This document shows, piece by piece, positions 32,527 through 43,600 of a DNA stretch of 45,361 nt. The stretch comes from JALOBO01 sp023228225 (GTDB lineage: Bacteria > Bacillota > Clostridia > Christensenellales > UBA1242): the NCBI GenBank assembly GCA_041663585.1, contig JBAYMN010000007.1:1-45361 (forward strand), given 5' to 3'. Both the position numbers and the translations under genes were made by a program. The number at the start of each line of letters is the position of its first letter. Positions within the stretch are counted from its first letter, which is position 1. A model generated the notes under the pieces. It had not been told where the DNA came from and ran no database searches. It saw nothing but the letters and a program-made list of their open reading frames with translations.

Positions 32527-33810
32527 CTATTTAATAGGATTAATAACTTTTTCGCCAAAAAACGGAACAAGTACTTCTGGCACAATAATCGAGCCATCTT
32601 TCTGCTGATATTGTTCTACAATTGCTGGTATAATACGGCTTGTTGCAAGCCCTGAACCATTAAGCGTATGGACAAATTCAGTTTTGCCAGTAACAAAATT
32701 TCGATATTTGGTATTAGTTCGGCGTGCTTGATAATCGTTTGCATTGGATACTGAACTTACTTCTTTATAAATATTCATACTTGGTATCCAAACTTCTATG
32801 TCATAAGTTCTTGCCATACTTGCACTGCAATCTCCCGCAGCAAGTTTACTCGTTCTAAAATGAAGACCTAGTTTTTTAACTAAACTTTCAGCCTTTCCAA
32901 CTAATTCTTCAAATGCTTTCATAGAATTTTCTGGGGTTGTATACTGTACCATTTCAACTTTATTAAATTGATGACCTCTAATCATACCTCGTTCTTCTGT
33001 TCTATAACTTCCCGCTTCTTTACGATAGCATGGCGTGTAACTAAAATATTTTTTTGGTAATTCATTTTCCGACAGAATTTCACCGCTGTGTAAATTTACA
33101 AGTGCGGTTTCGGCTGTGGGAAGCATAAACTTTTGTGATTCGCCTTCATCATCATTAATCCAATATACTTCATCGCTAAATTTGGGGAATTGACCAGCCC
33201 CGTATCCGCAATTATAACTAAGCATATGCGGAACAAGCATAAATTTATAGTTATCTTTAAGATGTTCAGAAATAAAATAATTTAAAATAGCCCATTCAAG
33301 CCTAGCACCGACATCACAATAAATCCAGTAACCGCTACCGGCTAGTTTTGAACCTCGCTTATAATCTATAATTCCATTCAGTTCACATAATTCAGTATGA
33401 TTTTTAATAGTAAAATCAAAATTGGGTTTGGTTCCAAATTCTTTAATTACAACATTATTTTCTTTACCACCTGCTAATAAATCTTCATCTGGTGTATTAG
33501 GAAGATAATTTAAAAATGATTGAATTTTATCATTAAATTCTTTTAACTTAATGTCATTATCAGAAATTTGCTGACCTATTACTTTCATTTCATCATAAAT
33601 AGATTGCACATTTTGTCCACTCTTTTTGAGCAAAGGTATACTTTCTGATACTTTATTGCGCCTTGCTCTTAAATCATCGTTAATCTTGTTAAGTTCTCTA
33701 TATTGCTTATCCATAGATAACAATTCATTAAAATTAACATCATATTCTTTTTTTGCTAGTGCTTTTATTATTTTTTCTGGATTAGTTCTAATTAAATTAA
33801 TATCTAACAT
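32527..33810 (-). CDS. serS: Serine--tRNA ligase
   Basis: Class II aminoacyl-tRNA synthetase charging tRNA-Ser. The 427 residues show the N-terminal long antiparallel coiled coil (about 30-100) that grips the tRNA variable arm, then the catalytic core with motif 2 (CYRKEAGSYRTEERGMIRGHQF) and motif 3 (LNGSGLATSRIIPAIVE). Length and start (MLDINLIRTNPE) are typical. Many Bacillota serS genes have a T-box leader; the 95-base region upstream is too short for one and shows no T-box motif. It has its own promoter. Confidence 0.97.
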   Translation of the reverse strand: MLDINLIRTNPEKIIKALAKKEYDVNFNELLSMDKQYRELNKINDDLRARRNKVSESIPLLKKSGQNVQSIYDEMKVIGQQISDNDIKLKEFNDKIQSFLNYLPNTPDEDLLAGGKENNVVIKEFGTKPNFDFTIKNHTELCELNGIIDYKRGSKLAGSGYWIYCDVGARLEWAILNYFISEHLKDNYKFMLVPHMLSYNCGYGAGQFPKFSDEVYWINDDEGESQKFMLPTAETALVNLHSGEILSENELPKKYFSYTPCYRKEAGSYRTEERGMIRGHQFNKVEMVQYTTPENSMKAFEELVGKAESLVKKLGLHFRTSKLAAGDCSASMARTYDIEVWIPSMNIYKEVSSVSNANDYQARRTNTKYRNFVTGKTEFVHTLNGSGLATSRIIPAIVEQYQQKDGSIIVPEVLVPFFGEKVINPIK

Positions 33811-33837
33811 AAAAATGTCCTACCTTTACTATATAAA

Positions 33838-33866
33838 ATAATATCACTATTCTATATTATTTGCAA
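33838..33866 (-). promoter_or_regulatory. Promoter of serS
   Basis: On the minus strand TTGCAA, 17 bp, TATTAT. It lies between the terminator of the giant gene and the serS ATG, 28 bases upstream of the latter. Confidence 0.65.
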
Positions 33867-33896
33867 GTTAAAAACAGCGTGTTTGTCTTAAAATTG

Positions 33897-33928
33897 CAAA
33901 CAAACAGCCACACTGTTTTTAGTGTGGC
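33897..33928 (-). terminator. Terminator of the giant surface-protein gene
   Basis: On the minus strand GCCACACT and AGTGTGGC pair perfectly around a 6-base loop, followed by TGTTTGTTTG. The hairpin starts 9 bases after the stop codon. Confidence 0.8.
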
Positions 33929-33936
33929 ATAAATGC

Positions 33937-34661
33937 TTAATTAGAACCAGTTTTTTTAGATACTATGGACATTACAATAGCAAACGCAAGGAATATTACT
34001 CCAAATATAATAAGAGTGTTTATAGATAATATGGATTGCCAGAACGTTTTAACTGCTTTTTCGGGATTTACCGTAATAGTTTCTTCGGCATATATATCAG
34101 GGTCAGTAATAATGTATGCCTTTACAACATAATCCTTTGCACCATCTAATGGTGTAAATGCAAATGTTGCCCCAGTTACAAACTGGTCAACGCTATTTAC
34201 TGACCAACCAATTAAATCAATATCACCACTGTCTATTTCGGCTGTAAAAATTACCTCAGTTTCAAGTCCAATAAATTGCGATTTAGAACCACTTACGGTA
34301 AGTGTTATATTATTAGTAGCAAGTCTGCTTGTTATTGATAATCTCGGACTTTCAACTGTTTCCACCTTACTGTAAATTTCATATGTGCCTTCATTTACAA
34401 ACTTTACACTTATTCTATAACCAGTTTCACTGCATAGTTCATTAAGTGTAGGGGAATATGCGGTGGCGGGCGAAATCCAAGTAACTCCGGGTACAAAAAG
34501 TGTTACGCGTGTACTGTAATCAATATTTTCCTTATAACTTTCAGCGATTGTTGCTTTAAATGTTAATAATACTTCATAATTTACAATAGGGGTTAATGAA
34601 CTTGCCTCAACTGACAATATAGTATTGCCAGAATTAATTTCCATTGCACCATAATCCACAT
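33937..34661 (-). other. C-terminal anchor region of the giant protein
   Basis: The last 240 residues differ from the array: one diverged domain, one PKD-like domain (containing GLETEVIFTAEI and DYVVKAYI), then NPEKAVKTFWQ leading into a helix of about 22 hydrophobic residues and the basic tail SKKTGSN. This orientation puts the array outside and seven or so residues inside. Confidence 0.7.
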
Positions 34662-37600
34662 TTAAAGTAATCAAATTACTTTCTACGGTTTCATTGCCAA
34701 GCACAACAGCATAGATGCTTAATGAAGCGATTTCAGCATCTGCGACAGTGACTTTATAATTTAAAGTTGCAATTCCTTGTAAGTCAACTGTAATTGCGAT
34801 GGCTTGAATAACCAAATTTAATCCAGTAACAGAATTTCTAAGTGCTATTTTTGTTTTTGGGTCAATAGAATTGATGTCAGTAGTAAATATAACGGCTGAG
34901 AATACAATCGTTTCGCCCGATTTTACAAGAGTCCCACTGCCCATATATTCTAAGTTGAGACCTTCAATAGCCTTATAACCTACTTTAAATGCAACATTAT
35001 TAGAATAAACCGCATCATTGCCTTTAACATACGCTGTAATATTGACCTGTGGGACATTTCCGGTTAACAAAATATGTTCAAATGTAACAGTACCACCTAT
35101 AATTTCACTAAGAACAGGGGTTACAAATAAATATTCATCACCAAAGTTTGTGCCAGATTGTCTTAATTCTATAACAGTATTAGGATTTACAAATTCAATA
35201 TCCTCAGCCGAAATTAGCATAATGTATTCTACTGTTTCGCCCACTTTAATCGTGTCTTGGTCTGTAATTAAAATCCCGTTGTATCTGGCTTCCAGAGTTA
35301 AATTAGAAGATACTAATGATAGATATTCAACATTAATCAATAATTCGTTGCTTTCTATCGGGACATCTGCTGTGCTAGGCATTGCCCTAACTTTAAGATG
35401 TGCCGTGCCCATAGTAGCATCGGCTAGTGTAGTTAAATAAGCAAACTCTACTATGTAAACGCCTAATTCTTCATTATAAATTGCTTCGGAACAAATTGCA
35501 TCAGAAAGCATTACAATTACCCAATCTGTGCCATTAAAACGCAATAATTCTATAATTGTTGCTGGATTAATGTAATTAATATTTTGCACCGAAATATTTA
35601 CAGTAAGATTAATTTCAGTATTTACGAGCACTGGATTTGAGCCGTTATATTCTAAAAACAAAGATTCAACATCAGAGTATTTTACAGTAACATTAATTGG
35701 GTCTTCAATTAGATAAATGTCATATCCATCTGTTCCATTACTTACTCCGGCGGAGGCATATACTACAAGTTCCCCGTTACTAAAATCTTCGATGCTAACA
35801 TTATTATAAGTAAGCACAATAAACGATTCTGTTAAACTCGTTACACTATCTTTAAATGCAAGTGCATTAATAATTGACCACTCATAACTATATCTAGAAA
35901 TAGTAATTATAGTTGATGGGTCTAAATTAGCAAGAGCAGATTCAAATGTTAATGTTACCTTAAAACTAAGTGGCTTACCTAAAATTGCGTATTGACCAAT
36001 CGTTTCAAGCACCATATCGGTAATGCGTGCGTATCTCACGCTTAAATCAACATCTTGTGATTTTGCACCTATATAAAAATGTGCAACATAATTTGCAATT
36101 TCCGCACGCTTAAATGTGAATGTAATTATTCCATTATTATTTGCGCGAACTAAAAATGACATTGAATAATCCGGCGTACCGCCTAAATTACCCTCAGGAA
36201 ATTCTACCGTTTTTCTATATAATACCATAAATACAGAATTTTCTACTGCATCGGGATCAATCCATTCATAACCATATACAGTAACACTAAAAGTAATATT
36301 TTCATTAATAATCGCTTCAATACTATCAGAAGGATTTACAGATATATAAACTCGCTCATCATCAGGAGTCGCATATGTTACGGCGAGTGAAATTGCATCT
36401 CGTTTAGTTTGTGCAGTTCCAATTATATCTTCTATTAAATAATTGCCAATTCCGCCAGTATCTATTGTAGGAGTTAAACTAAATTCATCATAATTAAAAT
36501 CAGTATCAATATCAATTAAATTAATAATTTCGGGATCAGAAAGACCTTCAAATAAATCTATATATATTTCTGTAAAAGTTACCACTCCTAACGGATTAGT
36601 AACTGAAATTGTAAATACTGTACCGGGTGCTAAATAATTTGCATTAACAATAACCGCCCTATAAACTTGTTCTTGTCCAAGCGTGCAAGCATCAGTATCA
36701 ATATCCTCATAAATTGTTGTTTCTTCGTTATATGCCTGTAATTTAATACCTATGATAGCATCATCGGGGTCTGCATAAGCAAATGACATATTTTCTGAAT
36801 CGTTTACTTCGGTATGATCAACTACTTCAACATAGAACATAACCGTGCTACACCACGCATCTGATGGTTTTACCTTATACCAAAATCCAATTTCGTTTGA
36901 ATTAATTGCATCGGGTACAGTAGTAGAATTTATAGTAATTCGGGTTAAATCAATTTCACCCGCCAAACTATATAGTCTAACATTTAATTGTGTGTTTTGG
37001 GCTATATAAGTATAATCTACACTAATATCAATTCTAATATAAATATCCATGCCTGCCCTTGCAGGCGAAGAATCTGGCATATAAATGTTAAGCGATGTAA
37101 TTTCGGAATATTCAACATAAACTATAATCGAATCTGTTTCAATAAAGTCTAATTCCGTTTTATATACATAACCTTGAATTGTAATTGAGGGCACATCAAA
37201 CCCTAGTGCTTTATATGTAAATACTATGCTTGCATTTGTTGTATCAATTACCACCATGTCTGCATAAGTAAGCGTTAAAGTTTGAATAATAGGAGCAATA
37301 CCGCTCGCACGAGTAATTGTTAGTTTGAATAATGTTGTTGGATCTATGTCTATTACACTTAATGAGGTAATTTCTAAAATAAATTCTATGTCAGTTCCTG
37401 CCACAACTGCTGTGGCACCACCATTATAAACTAATTCGGCAGTATCCACAGTTGCATAAATAACATTTAGTATAGCAGGCGGATTTGTTGTTTTAATAAC
37501 TCCCTCTAATAATCCTGTTTCTTCGTTCAGCATCTGTTCGCCTATTGAAGCACTTATTGTATACTCGCCCACTATATTGCTGGTCACCAATAATGTATAA

Positions 37601-40600
37601 GCATCAATATTTTTTAAAAACTCACTTATTGTTGTAGTCGTATTACTAATAACAGGACCATCTATATTAAATCTTACTTCATAGTTATCACTCATAAACT
37701 CAGCACCAGTAATAGTAACTATAAATGAGCGAGGCGAATTTGAAGGATATGCCTCATCAGTTAGAGGGTCAATTCCTATTAAAATATAGTCATCGGAAGC
37801 ATCAGCGTAATCTACATTTAATACAGCAGTGGCAATTTTGTTTGATAATCCATCTAAATCATAAAGATTACCTATAATTGAATTTATAGTGTATTGACCA
37901 ACAATTCGTTCTGTCGGATTTAATATAAATATATTTGATGCATAATAAATACCACCTACATTTGTAAATGTAAAGTTTTCAATAAGCATAGTTTGCTGAA
38001 TTAATAATGTAGAATTTGGAGATGGGGTATATGTTTTTAAATAAATTTTTGTTTGCGGGTCTAAGTAATCACCATTCATAATTTCAACAGTAAATTCTAC
38101 TTCGCCACCTAAATGAACACTTGTTTCTAATGGAGTTATGGTTATGTTTAGTAATCCATTATCATTATCAGGGTCAATATAATCCGCTGTAAGAACATAG
38201 GTGTTGCTTGTTACTCCATCGATCTCGGAACTAATAGCATAAACACTTAGTGTGCCTAGTGTGGCATCTTGTGGTAACACTCGGTATGAAAATGTTAAGG
38301 CTGAACCTGTAACCGCTTGGAATTCCAAACTAATGTCAGTATCCATTATCTTATAAAGTGTAATAATTGTGGTAGGATTAATAGTTGTATAATCTTTGCC
38401 ATCGGGATAAATTATAGCAATATTAAATGTAATATCACTACCTGCTCTAACCGTGCTAGAACCTGTGTAAGTAACCTGTAATTGTGATATTTTTACATAT
38501 TCTACATTTAAGGTAAATGTGCTTGTACAAGTTACTGTTTCATCTACTGAGTTGTCGCCTAAAAGCACACTAGCAAAAACCTCTAATGCACCGTAATCGT
38601 TTTGCAATAGTTTATATGAAATAGATAATTCACCAATAATGGTATCTCCCGAAGTTATAACTTGAATAGGCTCACCAAGTTTAACAATTACTGAGTCTAC
38701 ATATTTATAAAGTTGTACCTTTGTAAGCGGATTAATGCTATTAATAGAGCCATCAGCAGTTATAAATAGATTAAATTGCACGATATCGGCAATATAAGCA
38801 GTACTGCCCGAAGAAATAACACTTCCGGCTATGACAGCACTAACAATAGATACATCGGTCACAGAAGCAAATGCAACGCTTAAACTAACTTGTGCTGTGC
38901 TACTTAATATCTCACTAAATTGACCTAATTCATTAAGTTTTACCGCTGTAACTTTAACTGTAAATGTTCCAATTGCAAGCGGAGTAAACCCGAAAGTTGT
39001 ATAACCGGAAGTTTCTAAATCTATTTCGGGTAATAAATCCGATACAAGTTTTGTTTCATAGCCTACTAAACTATTTGCAGAATTAAATACTTCAAACTTT
39101 ATAATAGTGTTAGGGTCAAGGTATTCAAAATTAGGTACAGTAGCAATAAATATTTTTTCGGTATTAATAATACCGGTATAAGTATCATCTTGTGATACTA
39201 AACTTATGCCTAAATCAGCAGGATTTGCATATATAACAGTTAGCGTTGCAAAATTCATTGCAGAGCCAACAGTAACCTCAGGTCGTAATACTACAAATCC
39301 GTTTTCATAATCAGGCGTATACGTAAATGTAAATACTGCATTTGTTCCAACAACGGTGCCGGTAGAAAGTGCCACGGTTTCTGTGTAGGTTATAGCAATA
39401 GGTAGTGTTGTACCATCAGAAACATTGTATTTTTTTGATACATCAAATTGCACTTCTAGACTTTGGTCAAACATTTCATAATCTAAAATAGTAACAGTGA
39501 AATCAATTGAAAATCCTATTTTAACCGAACTATCTGCGGGTGAAATTTGAATTTTATCATTTGTTATTTCGGCACTTGTTACATCAAGTTCAATAACTAC
39601 TGATGTCGTTGTTTGTTCCAAATTATTTATAGTAAGAATTGCTATAAAGTAAATTATTCCATTTGTGCGGTCAGTTGATGTTACTGTATATTTTGATGCA
39701 AAAGGTACTGTAATTGCAGTAATCTTATCTTGCGATACACGAGTTATTGTTGTATAGGCATCAAACTCATCAGGCTTTGTAATTTTATATAATCTTAGAT
39801 ATGAATTAGGGTTTATTGCTGTTATATCAATAGTTTCATCAACAGAAGATGTAAATGATATTTCGCTACCAACTTGAACAGGCTCATCATCGTTGCAAAC
39901 CAGCGCAATTACAGTAATTGGTACATAGCCTACCGAAAGCATAAACGAATTACTTACTGGGGTTGATTGACTTGTTCCGTCCATTATTACAGCATAAACT
40001 GTAATTACATCATAATCTTCTTGCTGTACTATATATGTAAATGTGATTTTATTTACATCTATTAAATTCAAGATATTTAGATAATCCGATAAATAAATAT
40101 CTCTGGTATTATTAAAAATTCTAATTGTAGTATTTGGATTTATATTACTTAAATTATTTGTCGCTGTAACAGTAATACTATATTCAATTTCAGTTCCGAT
40201 AAATACAACATCACCTTCATCATAATTTGTACCGGCTGGAAATTCTTTTGCAGATAAAACTAAACTGCTAACAGTGTCATAAACCACTATTAATTCAGTA
40301 ATTTCGGTTTCAAATGGAATATTGTTTAAATCATCTGTTAATTCCATAGTTATAGCATAAGTTCCAACCGATAAAGGAGTATAAGCAGTAAACGAAGCGG
40401 AACCATCTGTTAAATTTATTGATACCGTTTCTTCATACATTAAAGTTGCATTATTATCAGTAATAACCATTCTTATTTTTGAGCCAGATTGTAATTGTAT
40501 AACTGGGGTTACAACTACAGAATAAGTTTCTGAAAAACCTAATATTATAGTAGAATTCAAAGGTGTTATTGCAATATCAAACTCACCCACATTAACTCTT

Positions 40601-43600
40601 AAATGTGCGGTTTTGCCGTTTAGCGTAGCAGTTTCTAAATAAAAGTCTATCTTATATTCGCCTGTGTTATTATATCCAAAACTTACCGGTGTAAAGTCAT
40701 CAAGCAAATAAGTAGTTCCGGAGAATGCCCCACCATTAATATTAACATTACCAACTACAAAAGAACTATCGGTATCATCATCGGGTGTTGCATCATCAAG
40801 AAAGTAACCTACAATATGTAAAATATAATCGCTACCCACAAAATATTCAATATTACTTATTGTAACAGTGTAATCTTTACTTTCGCTTTGTGTCATACTT
40901 GCATTTACTGGTGCCACAGTGATATTTGCATAGGAAGCAACAGCATAAGTTATATCAATTGCTATGTCATCACTAGTCGTACGGGTATCAATACTTTCAT
41001 CAGACTTTATAATTCTTGTACTAAACAAATACGTTTTACCAATATCGGAAGCAACTGTTTGATAACTAAATTCGTAAGTACCAACCGCGTCCGCAGTAAT
41101 TTCAGTAGTATTAAGTACTGTAATAATACTATTATATGTGTAGTAGAATTGAATACTAAAATCAGGCTCCAAAGTATTATAATCTTCGCTAAATGAAGCG
41201 GAAAATTCTAATAAAGTGCTAGCACTAACAATACTGTCATTTTCTGTTTCTAGTGCAATATTTGAAATATAAGCATATTCTACAACTAATATAATTGTAG
41301 AAGTGCTAATTGTACCAGACTTTGCATAAATTGTAAATCCTGCTTTATCGGTAGCAACCAAAGTATAAACCAAATCAAATGAATTTTCGCTTGCAATACT
41401 TATATCGGTAAACGAATAACCCGTTAGTTGTGGCTCTATTGACCTTATCATTTCTAATATAACGGAAGGATTTAAATTATTTACACTGTTATCGTTACTT
41501 ATTGTAAGCACTGCATTAAATGTAACCGTTTCGCCAACTTCTACTGTCAAACTAGAACCGGCGTAAACTGTACCTAAATTTCCAGTTGCCGAAAACATAA
41601 TTCCTAAAACTTGGGCATAACTAACTGCTATGGTAACTTCGTCTAATTTTGAACCAGATACATCTGTTATGTTTGCTTGCACAGTTTTATTGCCTACTTC
41701 GGTAGCGGTAAATGTTACTGCAAAATTATTTTCCGCTAGTACTGCTTGACTAATTAATATTGTAGTATCAAGCACATTAAGAACTATATTTTGTGTCGGG
41801 TCTAAATATTGCCAGCCCGTAACTGTTACCGTAAATTCTTTTTCTATACCAATTTCTGCATATTCATTGTTTGTAGAAATTGTTATATCAATGCAATCAT
41901 CATTAACTACTGCATAATTTACTGTATAAATCAACTCGCTACTTATAACATCTAAATTTGTTTTAGTATTTTCTATACGAATATAAACTGAATAATCATC
42001 TGTGGTATGTCCACTTCTTATAATTTCGGGAGTAAATGCAAAGTTTAGCGTGCATACATCGCCTATCGTAGTGCCATTACTTAAACTTAGTGTGCTTACT
42101 GGTACTGTAACAGACTCCGAAAGCGGATCAGTTACACTAAACAATATATTTTCAAGTGGGTTAACATAAGTAATTCCGCTAACTGTAACTATAAAGTTTT
42201 GTTCTGAGCCTAATCTATTGGTGTTTAATGCATCAGATGTAATATCAATTGTAACATTATCAAGTGTTTCATAATCGGTATCAAGTAATAAATTATCTGC
42301 ACTACTAATTTGTGGACTACTGCTTACAACTATTGCTTCAAGTGCAATCTCGCCAGTTAAAGCATCAGTCATTGTAATAGTATAACTAAATGTTCCCGTT
42401 AACCCATTAGAAATAGGCACATTAGCAGTTAAAGCCGAGCCAGTGCCAAAATTTATAAGTTGAATATAATCATAGTGTGTTTCTATTACATCTTCTATCC
42501 CTAAAATCGTGTAATCAATAGTTACTGTGTGTCCAGCGCGTGCTGGTACATCACCACTATATGTTAAAACTATATCGGTTATATCTTTATAACTTACTGC
42601 AAAATTTAAATCAGCAAATTCACTTGTGCTAAATTCTGCAAGAATTCTTATACTTCCGATATCGGCATCATCTGGTAATGTTGTATAACTAGAAAATGTA
42701 ATTTTGGTCGCATTTGGATCCACCGCCAAAACTGCGGAGATTGCTTTTGTATCAATAGTAACCGTGCGTGTATCATTAGATAAAACAATATTTAAACTCG
42801 GGTCTAAATATTTTATAGGCATACCGTTATTTACTGTTACATAAAAATACAAAATCGTATTGACATTTACACCATAGCCCGTAATAACATCGGTATAAGT
42901 TTCATCGGTATAAACAAGTGACATGGTATTAATAGTTGCCCAACTAGTAGTTACGGAAAGTATTTGCGCATCTAATGTACGCCCCTCAATATTTGCGGAA
43001 ATTGTATACGTGCCGGCTGTATCAAATGTATAAGAATAAGCCACATTTTGAGCGATTATTTTTGTATCATTTGAAGATAATGTATCATTTAAACTATCTT
43101 TAATAGTAAAATAAACTAATAAGTCTGGATTTAAAAGAGCATAATCCGGAATATTTACAATAAATGTTTGTTCTACACCAACAGTTGCAGTATTTGGCGA
43201 AAGATTAATATCAACATTCGGCGACACATATGTAACTTCAATAGTTGCGGTATCGGTATTTTGAACCGCACTGTTATAAACTATATCGGCATTAAAATAA
43301 TAACTATCGCTTGCCCATGGATATCCAAATTGACCTACTTGGTTTATCGTGTATTCATAAATGTAGTCCTCATTGTTTGTGCCAGATGTAGAGGTAGGTG
43401 CTGTTGTTAAGAAAACATCATCAAATAAGCCATCAAACATAGGCGTATAGCCACTATCAGTAATGCTAATAACAATTTTTGTTGAACTTTTTTTTATGTT
43501 TTTAGCATTAAAAACTTTAACGAAAAGTGTTAACTGTTCGCTTCGCGTTATTGTAGAAATTTCAGGAGTAACTTCGATTACATAAGATTTACAGTAATCT

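Noticed and set aside
33811..33906. T-box or other riboswitch controlling serS
   Set aside because: Only about 95 bases separate serS from the terminator of the giant gene, with a promoter inside them; no T-box core sequence is visible.
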